Assembly (NCBI GenBank): GCA_023525975.1
Contig: CM042044.1
Span: 9,162,501 to 9,226,500, forward strand
From: Smallanthus sonchifolius
Taxonomy: Eukaryota; Streptophyta; Magnoliopsida; Asterales; Asteraceae
Direction: 5' to 3'
Length of the DNA: 64,000 nucleotides
The notes below the pieces were generated by a model. That model saw only the letters and a program-made list of their open reading frames with translations. It did not search any database and had not been told where the DNA came from. This document shows, in pieces, positions 13,674 through 26,002 of this stretch. The translations under genes were made by a program, and so were the position numbers. How positions within the stretch are numbered: the stretch's first letter is position 1; every line of letters begins with the position of its first letter.

Positions 13674-14300
13674 TTAGGCTTCAGTATTATCAAAGAGAGG
13701 ATAGATTTCATCATGGTGATCATGTATGGTGTCTTCTTCGATAATCAAAGGTCGGGACACCAAAGACTTATGGCCGGAGTTACTTAATTTATATGCATCT
13801 TGAAGCCAAGAAGCATGCATGCATACATTAGCATTGTCACATGATGAAACAGGCAACAGAGCAGTCGAATCCTGTCGAAAAAGGACGACTGCTTCATTAC
13901 CAGACTGCAACATACCATGATCAACACCATGTGACAAAGTTGTTACATGTTGTCGCTCATGGTGTTGTTTACAAAAGGCAAGCCAAGTAAGGACGCTATA
14001 CAGCTCATCCTCAGCTTGCCTTATCTGACACTGAAGCTCACAGATAACATTAAGGCAACCATGAACTGGGAACTGGTCCCGCATGTTAGCCTCGTAGATT
14101 ATAGACCGCATGGCCTCTTCTCTGTGGTTTGGGTTGATTTTCTCAAGTATTCTTAGGATGTTCCTTACACCAAAGAGCTTGTGTGCATTTCTGAAAAGCA
14201 CAGGGTCTTCAGGGCGAAAGTACGGAGCGAGCATGCACTCAGAGGTGCACCGCTTTCGCTGGTACTTGCATGCGGCACATGCCGCACCCTTGAGGGTCAT
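13674..14300 (-). CDS. LOB-domain (LBD) transcription factor, 208 aa
   Basis: The LOB domain begins directly after the chosen start: CAACKYQRKRCTSEC fits the CX2CX6CX3C zinc-binding block (first Cys near residue 7). It is followed by MLAPYFRPEDP and a GAS-type block (FRNAHKLFGVRNILRIL ... EEAMRSIIYEANMRD). A Leu/Gln-rich helix follows (ICELQCQIRQAEDELYSVL), typical of the dimerising part of class I members. The frame is open 55 codons further upstream to 14465, but that leader is hydrophobic and unlike the family. The ATG at 14300 (MTLKGAAC) puts the C block at the usual place. The last 75 residues are variable, as usual. Established: LBD proteins are plant-specific nuclear DNA-binding regulators of organ boundaries, pollen, roots and vascular growth. 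The sequence reminds me of the LBD22/LBD27 branch, but I cannot assign the subfamily. Confidence 0.9.
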   Translation of the reverse strand: MTLKGAACAACKYQRKRCTSECMLAPYFRPEDPVLFRNAHKLFGVRNILRILEKINPNHREEAMRSIIYEANMRDQFPVHGCLNVICELQCQIRQAEDELYSVLTWLAFCKQHHERQHVTTLSHGVDHGMLQSGNEAVVLFRQDSTALLPVSSCDNANVCMHASWLQDAYKLSNSGHKSLVSRPLIIEEDTIHDHHDEIYPLFDNTEA

Positions 14301-14714
14301 TTTGGTTCGGTTAGTGTTTTGAGACAAGAAGAACATGTAAAGTATATAAATTGGGACAACATGCATGAAAGTGTACGATGTATTAATTGAATCTATAGTT
14401 ATATCACATGCATATATGTGGGTGTGTAGTGTAGGTACAAAGGTAGTTAAGTGTCCTACAATCATCCTATTTCATATTTATCCGCACCTAACTCACAGTC
14501 TTAATTCAGGGGTCAGGTGATACTATGTCATCATCATAATGGTGATCATCAATTAAGTTCAACCCCATGCATATCAGCTTTTCAACTGATGAAAGCTTAA
14601 AATGGATGCAAGTATACTACATATGTCCACTCTTGTTTTAATTCTTTCCCATTTACGATGCAGATTAATTAAATAAACTACAGTAATAATATATAATATA
14701 ATATATAGGGTATG

Positions 14715-14945
14715 GTTCTTTGGGGAACGGACCGGCTCGAACGAAACTCGATTGAACGTACTCATTCCAAAGACGTTGGGATAGGCTCGTTGAACTCTAA
14801 ATCCTAAACCGTAAAGCTAAACCTTAAAAGTTAAACTCTAAAACTTAAATGTACATATATTTAGGGTTCAATGAGCCGATTCAAACACCGCTGGAATGAG
14901 GTTGGTCAAAGTTCGTTTGAGCTGGTTCCTCCTATTCCCCTTTTT
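14715..14945. mobile_element. MITE-like inverted-repeat element
   Basis: The left end (CTTTGGGGAACGGACCGGCT) and the reverse complement of the right end (AAAGGGGAATAGGAGGAACC) align, and the similarity continues inward through GCTCGAACGAA / GCTCAAACGAA and CTCATTCCA. No clean target-site duplication was identified, so the class is open. Confidence 0.5.
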
Positions 14946-17400
14946 TTGTCGTTCACTATTGAACCTCCCTCTATATCTGTAACTATATAAATAGATCATT
15001 GTATTTTCTTTTATCTATTTAAGTGAGATGATTTTATATTAAATATATTTTGTTCTTAGTTGTTGAATAAAAGTTTGGATAAAATTTAATGGGTCAAATT
15101 GTAAATATTAGAAAGTCTTAATTATGATGTTTTATGTATTTGCTACTAGTTAGGTAGTTATTTCTAAAGTCTAGAAAATAGGCAAGTAATTTGGTAGGTA
15201 TAAATCAAGACAATCAGTGAGTTACATGTTTATACCAAAAAGGAAAGAATATGAAAAATTATAAAATTTGGGAAAATAATTGATAGACAAAATCAAGGCC
15301 TTTAATGATGGAATTCGGGTCAGACAACTAGGTCAAACTGCGTAACCCTAATTATGGTTTTTTTCTACCTTGTTTCCCTCGATCTCGTTGGTCCAGGTAA
15401 GAGTCCGCCAACTTTTGAATCAATTGACCACAACAAGACATTTAGTACTTGTAAAGAATCAATCAGTTAAAGAATCACAGCCCATGGACGGTCTTTTGTG
15501 TGATCGACCATAGACATATAAAACAAGTTGAATTTCGATCTCTCAAGACAACCAATTTAAAATAAGCAGTGTATGGTTAAATTGACTTAAAATTACTAAA
15601 AGTATGATACATTTTAATTGAACTTATAAACACAACTTTTACAAACTAAACCAAAGTTTTATAAAATAATACAAGGCTTGTAAAATTATTAGCTTAATGG
15701 GAAATGGCTTAAAACCTATAACTTAATTAGAATGATCAATAAAACAAGTTTTATAAAAATCAACGGAGGTTTATAAAAATGGAACTTCTATAAAATGACT
15801 AATACACACTTATGCATGACTTGACCATTTTGAGTATTTGCTAATTGCTCTAAGTTTTTTTTTTAAAACCATGCCCAATGTGTTTTAATATACTTCACCA
15901 CAAAAAAGTTGTCTACTTTTGGGTTTTCTTATATGTCAATTATCAATTAAATGGTTTATTTGAAAAACTAAAAAAAGTAGGGAGCACAACTTTCACAAAA
16001 GAAAAGGTATAGTAAAAGGAAAGTTGATGTACGGTTGATCCGTGGCATCCTCCGTGGAGACTGGAGTGTATGTTCACTTTTTGAAAAGATGATTTTAACA
16101 CAAAGATTGATGAGACAATATTAGTAAGCAAAAGAGAAGTGTAGGATATTCTTCATGTATTATTCTTTTTAACACTTGGAATTGTAATGAATGAGTGATC
16201 ACTCCTACCTAATGAGAAGATAGAGCGAAATATTAGTGATCACTACAAAAAGATTTGTGACATATGCTCACTATCTTGTCGATCGTTACAATGATTAATG
16301 AGACGATATTAGTGATCACTACAAAAAGATTAGTGACACGAGAAGATACGCTCACTACCTTATCAGTGAGAAGTTGTAAAGTTGATATCTTTTTTTTAAC
16401 AGGAGAATAATTTTATACCATAAAAATGAAAAGTAAACAATGGAGTCAAATATCTTTCCAGTTCTTAATAAAAACAAATTCTTGATAAAGATCAAGGATT
16501 TGACGTAAGATAGATTAGTTAACATCTAACAAAACGACATAAATCTGTGTTCATATTTGAATTTCTTTATACTTTTGACTTAGTTCATTATTGTGTTGCA
16601 ACCATCAAGATCTTAACAAGCAATGTACTTAAATAAGAAAGGATTTTCAAAAGGTGGTCACGAGATTATAAATAGCCTATTCAAAACCCATCCTTTATTA
16701 CATCCTATAATAAATTTCTTAGATGTAAAGGCAACTCCTCCCTGTTGCTAGGATGATTTTGGCACTCAAACAGGGGAGCGTTAATTACCGGTTTTATGAG
16801 TATAAAGTAAAAAAGATTACTCTGATTCTCAGCCTTAATCCTCTCTATATAAGGAGGGAATTCTAACCCAACAAGAGTTCTAACTTCTAACCACAAAAAA
16901 AAACACAAACACTACCATAAACTAGAAAAGAGAGAATTTAAGAAAGGGGGCAAGTAATTATGTCTCTGAAACATCTATACGATTCAGTTTAGATGGCACC
17001 AATATAACACGTTTGAATATTAAAGTCGACTTTTGCAGTACAAAAATGAGCACCGGGGCTCTTTTTACCTCTTTGTTGTCCACCAATTCCATTGGTTCAA
17101 GTAATATCACAATGATCAAACCCAAAGTCGGAAAGTACATAACTAAAGGCTGCAGTAGTAGAAACCAAGATGCACCGATGACCCATTAGTGACCACCGGG
17201 TCATTCATCTATACAAACCTTTCTTAATAGTAGAAGCCCATTTTCCAGTTTCTGATTTACTCGGACTCGACCAAAAATGCTTTTTGGGCAAAGGTAACCC
17301 AAAATAGAAGTCCTTTACTTTTCTCGAAAACGACTTTATAATAGGTAATAATACTGAAGTAGATGATAATAAGAGTGGTGTAGACGATACTTTGACTTTT
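14946..17400. other. intergenic between LBD and UCH-related genes
   Basis: No coding sequence recognised. A direct repeat at about 16230-16255 and 16306-16331 (TATTAGTGATCACTACAAAA, period 76) carries the CACTACAAAA motif typical of CACTA-type ends. The part nearest 17571 should contain the 3' untranslated region of the UCH-related gene, but I could not place its poly(A) site. Confidence 0.5.
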
Positions 17401-17570
17401 GCTGACTGAAACCTCAACCATCTGAATTATATGGGTAAAAACTTCTCAGAAGGTCAACTCTTCTACAAAATTTCTTTATAATACAAGCTTCTGGGACAAC
17501 ATAACTTCTGAGCCAAACCACAAACCGCCATTTTTATAGGGGCAAAACTGCAACACTATCAGGTATAGGG

Positions 17571-20500
17571 CTAATTTACAGCTTCATAAAAAAGAACCTG
17601 AGGTTGCAAATGGCCTTTTTCACACATAGAAAGTACATCTTCCCATCTTCCAACAACCTACAAGATTAAATATTATTAATAGGAAATATATCATAATACA
17701 TCATACATCATAAATGGTTGTATAAAAATGAGTTACCTTCACTGTTTTGTCATCATACATCACCCATCGTTTATGAACGTGGCTGTATGCAAAGCAATGA
17801 TAGTGTTGTCCGTAATAGCATACCTTAAATGCCAGCAAGGAGAAAAAATGTCAACACAAAAGCCATATAACAAAATGGTTAAAAGAAATTACAAGCATTG
17901 ATGTTCTCATTTAAATGACTACATGAGTGATAAATGACATATTTCCACTCATAAGCTTGGTTTTAAAAAGCGCAAGGCGCTTAGGTCCCAAAAGCCGAGG
18001 TGCGAGGCGAGAGCTACACCTACGGGAGGTGTTGCTCTATGTACAACCGAATAAACTTTATGTACAACCAAAAGCTGCATCTGTCTCATCTCTTTTACAT
18101 ATCAGCCTTTTTATCAAGTAAACCATTAATAAAATCTTCAACCCTTTGGTTGTTTTTACACATCACCCACCCACACACCCGCATTTTGACCCCGATGTTT
18201 ATGAGGCGCCGCCTCAAGGCCATGGAGGTGTTTTCCTGATCGCCCTGTGCGCTTCGCGCCTGAGGCGCACTTCTTCAAACCAAACTTGTAAGAAAATAAA
18301 AATATTAAAATACTGACAGCTCTAAAGTAAATAATTTTAGCATTGCTGTGTTTAAAGATTTATACCACTGAAACCAGACGACGTGCGTTATTTGGATCAA
18401 GTCCACGATAAAGTACACTTAAATCTATTTCGGTAGATAGTGCTGACAATGTCGCCTTTATGTCTTCAACACTTTCACAGGTGTTCTGCCAACCAAGGAC
18501 TACAAAACAGAACAGTATGTTAGTTGTCAAGAGGTACCAATTTTGACTTAATTACCTATGAATCGGTCGATTGGGTAAGGCCAAATGGTTTAAACGGTTT
18601 AAAAGTAATCCAATGTGTATTCAAATGCATAAAACCTCCTAAATACTTTAATAGAGAAGCCTGGTTTACGGTCGTGGCAACATAGATTATGTAATCAGTA
18701 ACACATCAAATATTTATGGAATTGAAAGAAAAGCTACAAAAGCGTTTGTGGGTCAGCCCAGAACTTCTAAAGGTTGCCCGTTTTGACCCATTACCCAACC
18801 CGCTCATGTTGCCACCTCAGTTTATGGGAACACCTGTTGTGAAAACATGAGGTGGATTAGAAAGGATGTGATGAATGTAATTCGGCTTCCCACAACCACC
18901 ATCTTCAGGGTCACAAGCTAATTGGTGATTCATCTCAACATGATTTAATAGCCCATCAAAAGAAACTTCCGGACACATGACCTGCCAAGGTAAAATAATA
19001 AAATTTAACAGGGCATAGTATTTAAAGTTCACCAATGAAATTTGAGCACACGGGTAGAAATAAGAAACATGCCTTCATGGTTCGAAGCGCATTGGCATTG
19101 ATTTGATGAAAGAAAGACGTGTATTTGAGGCTCCTAGTTTCCAACCCACAATAATAACAATTCATTCGTTCAAAAATGTCCATTCCAAAAAGAGAATGTG
19201 CTGTACAAGCTTTATTTATACACTCCCAAGAGCCCATTGTATTGCTTTCCATTTGTTCAGTATCAAGAATGCCAGTACCAGATGTAAATGATTGATGTAA
19301 GCAATCAAATATCACTCCCAACACTTCAGAGGCATCGTTCATTTGTGCCTGCCAAATCATAGCACGTATTTATTACAGGTGGTAATTTCGACAACATTAA
19401 ACTCGATCCAGGTTGTGTTTTATCTCTAACAAGTCAAAACACGCAAAAATCAAATAAAATTAGCTGAAATGGAAATGAGTCAAAAGTTAGACAAAGAATT
19501 CAAAATTTAACTTATAATTTTGAAAATATGATCTTTAATTCTTTACAAAGTAACCCAACCCAATCAACCTGTACCAATATTACTTGTTTCGCCATGTACC
19601 CGAACCGCCAACTTTCTACCTCTCTAGTAACAACTAACAGCCTACCACAGTAACACGTAATGTACAAAAGGACTTAGCGAAAGCATATAGCATTTGGTTT
19701 TGTTTGTGACCATAAAAAAACAATAAAGATGCAAATATAAGCTATGATCAGGGTGAATAGACATACCTCCTGAAAGAAATTACTGTCTGGATACAAATTG
19801 CTAAGAGCAATCCGAAGAGAAGTAGGGGCAACAGCTTGAACTCTTGTATCAGTGGAAGCAGAGTTTAAAGCACTAAAAATATCATATAAAGCACATGTAA
19901 CACATGGATCACCAACATGAAGATGGCCACCAGTAGATGTGCCTAGAAATTCCTCCTGGAATCGTCTCAAATGCCATAAAGACTGCAATTTAAAGAAAAA
20001 TATAAAAAAATGTTAGATTTGAGACGACAAGAAATGATTGGTAAAACTTAATTTTAAAAACAATAACCTGTATAATAACATTTAAAAAACAGTTGTATTC
20101 ACCAACTTCATTCTTCAGGCCTGTACCATACACATCACTTCCATTTACATTGTCTGGATCAACTTCAATAGATGTAATACAAGAGTCTTCCCCTTCTATA
20201 AGCATGTTGTCAGCCATCATCAATCCAGATGTTGAAGAATATGGCTTATGCGAATGAAATGCATCTGCAATTTTTAAAGAAAATGCCAGTTTAAAGCAAA
20301 TTCAGAAAAATTTCCCTGAACATAACTAAAATTGTACAAAAAGGAGTATATATGTTTCAACATACTACAGGCACACAAGCTGGACTAATTGTGCTTACAT
20401 GCATGACTTAGATTTGTACAAAAAGGAGTACATGTTTCAACATACATACAGGCACACAAGCTGGACTAATTGTGCTTACATGCATGACTTAGAGGTGGCC

Positions 20501-23500
20501 GGTTTGGCCCATTTACTTGTGAATAACGTTAATTCGGGTAGGTTTTATGTCTAACGAGGCAAATGAGTAAAATTAAAAAAAATAACTAAAAAGGAAACCA
20601 GTTGAAATTCACCTGAACTGTAATTTTATCAACACGCTAGTTTTTTTACAGAAAAACAAAATTTTTTGAACAAAAGTGGTTTTGGGTCTCAATGCAACCC
20701 AACCTGGCCCGTTTCGACCCACACCCGAATTTCTTGTTCCAATCCGAACCCAATTTCACCCATTTACCAACCCACCTGTCCTGCTCAATTTTCCACCCTT
20801 AGCATAACTTCCAGAAACAAAGAACGAGAAAGATCATTTTCCAAAAACAGAAAAAAGAGTATAAATGCCCAAAGAGCAAGAACAATTTGTATAGCTGGAA
20901 ACTGATTAAACTATGGGCTTCATCAAAGTAATTACAATATTGTCTTAAACACCCACATTATCTGTAAACTCGAATTCTTCCAACTTTCATTAATTGAGGC
21001 TTAAGTATGTCATAACTCACCACCTTAATCTTTCAAGTTAATTCCAACTTAAAAAATGAATTAAAATAACCAAAATGACCCATTTAACATCAAACTTATT
21101 ACCATATTTGTTAGAGGTAAGCAAATAAATAAATACCAAGGCTTTGGCGGACAGCTTTTGATAGGTCAGCTTGGAACCTTTTTTCGTCATCATCTTCTGC
21201 TTGCAGCATCAATACTCTTGTTTCATTATCTCCTGAAGAAGTATCTGCTATAGAGCAAAGTACAACCCATCAGCAAAGATCTTAATGTCATTAATAAGAT
21301 GACAAGAAATGAAACTATAAGATTTTGCTAAAACGCCTCTATTTGTTTAAATCAAAAGTTTTGTATTCCTCATGTCTATCCTCCTCACTCTCCATACAGA
21401 GAGTTACTGTATGAACCTCTTACTAAATTATACTCCAAACAAAAGAAATTAAAAAGAACAAGATAAAAAAGAACAAAAACAAATACACCCTAAAATTCTA
21501 ATGCCATGAGGCCCATGAACGAGTCATTGAGGCATAAAAGAGAGGTGATGAAAGTGCATGTGTCCTAGGCCCCAATCTTATGGGAGATTAATAGATTATC
21601 CTCTTCTATTTTATATGAAAATAAATTTGTTGTAACACGAGCCAACTATTTATATATGAATGATATTTATTAAACAACTAATTGTTCTTAACCATATGCA
21701 AGGTGAGCATGTCACTTGACAGGTGCCAGATCTTTAACATAAACTATTCCTAAATCCTAATTTTTCAAATGCAGGTCACATTGTTCCAAGAAATAAACTG
21801 AGGTGAGATCACAAAATATTGTTCCAAACAATTGGCATAAGCAGGTGGTATCTGTGTTTGGCTGTTTGCTGGTGGTTCTGAATTTCTTATTGACTGCAGC
21901 TTCTTTCATTTCAGATTTAGTTCTAAGGCATCCCCATTAGACCTATTATTAAGTTTTAGTTTCAAAACTAGACCATTTACACTAGGGAGAAAGGGAAAAC
22001 AAAAGGGGTCAAGAACTGGGCACACACACACAAACATACAAACATACAAACATAATATATATTTTTCACCTTGAAGACGGTCACTATATGTATTTTGTCC
22101 AAATTCTATAGGCTCCTTTCCAGCTGGCACGGGTTGCAATCTGCCATCAATTACCTTGGTTGTATGTTTGTGCCGCCTACTTCTTCTTCCTAACAAAGAG
22201 ACATAATGATTTGTAGTTTAATTAGTATTACTGTTATCCTTTCTCTTAATATGCATTGTGATCTATAAGCACAATCAATACCAGTCCTCTCCGAGAGTCC
22301 ATCTTCTGGAGGGCTCAAAAGTCCATTGCTTTGCTTCATGGGTTCCTAGAAGATAAAAATGGTAAGCCACCTCATACACCATGTAATTTCATCAACCGGA
22401 CCCAAAAGTAATCATTTTAACGCTTTTCTCATAATTCAGTACTAAATTTGCAAAAGAGAGGGAAAATATTAACATGGGTACCAAAGCTAACATAATCACA
22501 AAGAAGATTACCATGCTCATTGGTGTCGTTCTTGAGCTATTTTTATGTTGCTCTGTAAGATGTCTTTGTTTAGCTTCATCCTCAATTCTTCTTTGATATT
22601 TTAACGTTTCTTCAAGCTTCCTTTCTTCAGCTTCAAGCTCAATCTTTCTACGCCTTGCTTCATCTTCCTCCTGATGGAAAACACCAACTTCAGCCACACT
22701 TTCATTCAGTTGTTCATCTATCACAATTGCTGCTGGGGAACTGAGAAAAACAAACATCAGAACAAGGATAATAAAGTAAATTCACATAGCGAGCATCAAA
22801 GCATGGTAAAGAAGCCACATACGCCATTTCTGCAGTCTCATTGGATAAAACATGTAATTCAACAATGCTTGTAGCCTGCACATGTAACAATGTATTCTCA
22901 ATCTATAATCTAATAATAGATAAGAAGTTATTAGAATATATCTCAAACCTTGGAATCCTTTGTTTTTCTATATTCCTTGTTCTTTCTTTTATCCTTTAGT
23001 TTATCATTAAGATGCTTTGGAATATAACCGGACCCCTTTTTAGAATCTAAAGAAAGTTCAGCCAAGAAAGCTTCTCTGGCAGCATCTGATTTCTCTGTGG
23101 CATATTTCTCTGCTAAATTCTCTAGGTGCGCCTAAAGAAAAGATGAAAAAATGTAAACAAATATATTTTCACTTTTAATCACCTGTATAGAAAGCGTATA
23201 CGAACCCGCAAATATGACTTTACAAGGGGCACAACTATGAGTCCAAAATCATGAGCAGATACAGGACCTAACTTGGCTTCCAACTGCAGCATTCCAGAGA
23301 GATTTCGCATGATCCGTGCATCGATTTTGCTAAGCTGCATTTTTCTGAGAAAGTAAGATAAAGGGGAGAGACCCCACATAATATTTCTATATAAAATACA
23401 TATATTCGTTGATCAAACAAACCTCAACAGACAACTGTTCTTTCTGTTTCTGGATTCCAATTTCTATGCAAGTATCCAACTGTTGGAGATAGTCATTCAC

Positions 23501-26002
23501 CCTCCAATCTTCTTCACCCGATTCCAAGTCATGTACATGAGAATTTACATTCGCAACACCGTATGTATCTTCAAACCTGAATTGATTAACATTAAAAGAG
23601 TCTACTTCTTTTAGAACATTTGTCAAGGCTTCCACCTCAAACCTATTAACACATGTAACATCAGTGTCGCGTTGAGTAAGTTCTTCTCTCCGTTTCCTTA
23701 AAACAGACTCGTAACTTTGTCGAACAAATTCAGTAGCATTTTCTCTTCTCTTACCTTCTTCTAGGCAGAGATCTTCAATTAGCTGCAAGGCTTCCTCATA
23801 ACTTAAATGCTCCAACTTTCTATCACATAAGCTCTGCAAATGTGAAAACTCTTTACCAATTATCTCTAAGAGCTCTATCCCTTTATGCATCTTTTCATCT
23901 CTAGTTTTAGTCCAGAATGTCAACTGTTCTTGACTTGTAGGCCCCGAAAATATCCAAGACAACAGAGAATCATCATCATCTTGGCAAGTGTTTGCATCCA
24001 ACAAGAGACTTGAACCATCTTCATCAAAGGCTATTTTTTCAGACATTTCATTTACTTGTGTGTCATTGCTTAACTCTTCTATAGAATTACCCTTCTCTGA
24101 ATACCTACCTACTCCACATGAACGAGATAATTCTTGTAAGAACATGAGCACTTTTGTAAGCTCTGTTGCTCCAAGAAAGCATATACAAATGGGTGATTGT
24201 TCTACACCGCAGTTGAGAAGCTGAGGATGCAACTCCTCAACTGCAAACTGTATAACTTTGGTAAGATGACTAGCTGCAAGGCATTTATGTTTAATAAGTA
24301 AATGGAATAAAGATTTTATCTTTTCAAGTAGATCTGTTCGCTCAATGTCATCAGATAATGGCCAGCTGTCAGGGTTGAAATATCCCTTACAAGCTTCACT
24401 TTGATCGCATTCCATCGGGACACAGTCAGCAGTCTTAGCATTCTTTCTCCCCACTAAACTAATATCATTGCAACCATCCTCATACTTCTTACGTCCATAT
24501 GATAAACCCCACGCATCCTCATAGCCATAGCAGTCACTAAAACGGCCATTAGCTAACTCTGAGTTAGAAACTGAGGAATTCGATCGCAACTCAATCATTC
24601 TAACAGCAGCATTGACATCCAATGCTCTCCATGGATAAGTCAGAAGCATTTCAGTCCACTCACTATCAACATTTGGAGGCAACACTGCCTGCACCTTTGG
24701 TGATAAGCTCTCCATGTGCTCCTGTAAAATGTGTTGCTTGTGCAAATCAGGATCGGTAAATTTCTCACTGCATCTACAGCACATCCAGAACCTCCAACCA
24801 TTATTATCCACACCAAAAGACAGCGCTTCAGTAATTAATTCATACGCTAACCCATCTTTTAGTGATTTAAAATGGGTTTGAATATCTGATATCATTATCT
24901 TGTACAAGTCTTTCTTCAAATCTGTGCTCATAGACTTCCAATAATGGAGAACGCCATCTTTTCTTTCAGAAGTCGATACACTCTTTTTCATTTTTCCACT
25001 TTTCCTTCTGTCACCTGTTCGCTGACCTGGCCCGGAAGAAGATTCAGGTCCCTTATCTCCTTCAGTTTGGGACTGGGAAGACTCTAGTTTCTGCTGCAAC
25101 AGCCTTGCTGCAGCCACTTTAACTTCAATCTCTTTCTTTCTTTCCTCATCTGTCTTACTTGCTTTCTTGATGTCATTTGGCCTTCTCGCTTGAACTACTC
25201 TTACATCCATTGGGTCATCAGGAACCCTCCTAATAGGAATAATCCTAAATTTATCCTCCCCGTTTCCTAAATTCCTCATCCAACTCGAAATAGTACCAAG
25301 ACTGGCCCTCTGAAGCAAGGCACGAAGCTCATTCTGCACATGCTCAATCCTCGCATCTGCTGCAGCAATTTTCTGTTGGCTCTCATCCTGCAGACTCTCC
25401 TTCCCAGGATCTATTGGATTCTTAATCATCAGCGCACGCTCACACTCACGCACCGAATCCTCATAATCCTTTCCATCAATTGCCGTTTCATAAAGCAAAT
25501 TCGCATAAAAATGAGCAAACTCAACCGAATTTGGGGATAGCATCACAGCCTTTTTAGCTGAGTCAATCGCGTTCTTCAAATGCCGCTGTTTCGCATTGGG
25601 ATCATCAATTATAGTCGCAACCTTAACACACACAGTACCTTGCACTCGATGAATCAACGACAAGTAAGCTGTGTTCTCGTGTTTCACACACATCTCCTTC
25701 ATTAACCTAAGGGCTTTCGTATGATTCCCCCGCCGGAGTGCATTTAGAGCCTTCTCGCACTCAACTTTCACAGCAGAGTAACCTTCCGAATCAATCGCCG
25801 ACGAAGCTTCAATTTCTAGGTTAACTTGCTTTTCCTCCAGTACAATCGACGAATTCATGCTCAAATTCTGTTCCGTACCGAGCAAACTAACATCAACATC
25901 ATCGCCGTCGTTGTTACCGACGGATAACAACGGCGGAGGATGATTAGCAGCAGGTGCCGCCGCCTTGGAGCGAGTAGCGACGCTTCGCTTCTTACGCCCC
26001 AT
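17571..26002 (-). CDS. ubiquitin C-terminal hydrolase-related protein, DUF627-DUF629-UCH (15 exons, 1537 aa)
   Basis: Exons on the minus strand: 26002-23423, 23334-23206, 23131-22949, 22875-22823, 22740-22512, 22345-22282, 22189-22070, 21247-21137, 20264-20068, 19982-19767, 19348-19073, 18981-18834, 18499-18366, 17823-17737, 17657-17571. The frame is open for 1537 residues. Residues about 70-165 match the helical DUF627 region. About 350-560 is the DUF629 region with a Cys/His cluster (MCCRCSEKF ... HKQHILQEH). A long charged helix is at about 985-1060. The UCH domain has its Cys box at GEYNCFLNVIIQ (Cys1215), a CxxC pair (NCYYCG) and a His box at GQHYHCFAYS (His1487) followed by MYDD. Established: USP-type enzymes cleave ubiquitin; this plant family (relatives of At3g47890/At3g47910) is large and little studied. 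The Cys and His are present, but the GNTCY-type box is altered, so activity is uncertain. One intron is GC-AG. Introns hold MITEs. Confidence 0.9.
17945..18285. mobile_element. GC-rich MITE inside an intron
   Basis: It lies in the intron between exons 13 and 14 of the UCH-related gene. The ends are imperfect inverted repeats: TTGGTTTTAAAAAGCGCAAG on the left and, reverse-complemented, TTTGGTTTGAAGAAGTGCGC on the right, with GAGGCG and GGCGCC-type blocks just inside. A related fragment (AAGGCGCGAAG, GCCTAGCCGCCTAGG) occurs at about 40047-40115. Its superfamily is not assigned. Confidence 0.6.
18530..18821. mobile_element. small MITE-like element in an intron
   Basis: Sits in the intron between exons 12 and 13 of the UCH-related gene. 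The left end AGAGGTACCAATTTTGAC and the right end GTTGCCACCTCAG are imperfect inverted repeats, and the inside has the GGGTTGGGTAATGGGTCAAA-type sequence also seen at other places in this window. Confidence 0.4.
19373..19617. mobile_element. small MITE-like element in an intron
   Basis: In the intron between exons 10 and 11 of the UCH-related gene. It begins ACAGGTGGTAATTTCGAC, very like the DDT-gene intron copy at about 5193 (AGAGGTGGTAATTTCGAC), and ends near CTTTCTACCTCTCTAG. The inside is rich in CCAACCCAA-type sequence. Confidence 0.4.
20332..20492. repeat. 82-bp tandem duplication in an intron
   Basis: Two nearly identical copies (20332-20413 and 20414-20492) share TTGTACAAAAAGGAGTA, GTTTCAACATAC and GGCACACAAGCTGGACTAAT. 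They differ by a few bases and short indels, so the duplication is fairly recent. It lies between exons 8 and 9 of the UCH-related gene, directly next to a MITE-like element. Confidence 0.9.
20489..20803. mobile_element. small MITE-like element in an intron
   Basis: Left end TTAGAGGTGGCCGGTTTGGC and right end AATTTTCCACCCTTAG are imperfect inverted repeats. Inside are the AACCCACCTGTCC and GGCCCGTTTCGACCC blocks shared with other small elements in these introns. Confidence 0.45.

Noticed and set aside
13947..14390. Three plus-strand frames over the LBD gene
   Set aside because: Antisense shadows of the LOB domain on the minus strand.
14301..14465. Longer N-terminus for the LBD protein
   Set aside because: The extra 55 residues are hydrophobic and unlike any LBD leader; the ATG at 14300 fits the family.
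23338..23344. Alternative acceptor CAG|AAAA for exon 2 of the UCH-related gene
   Set aside because: It breaks the frame with exon 1; the ATGCAG|CTT acceptor ten bases further on keeps the frame and gives QLSVELSKID.
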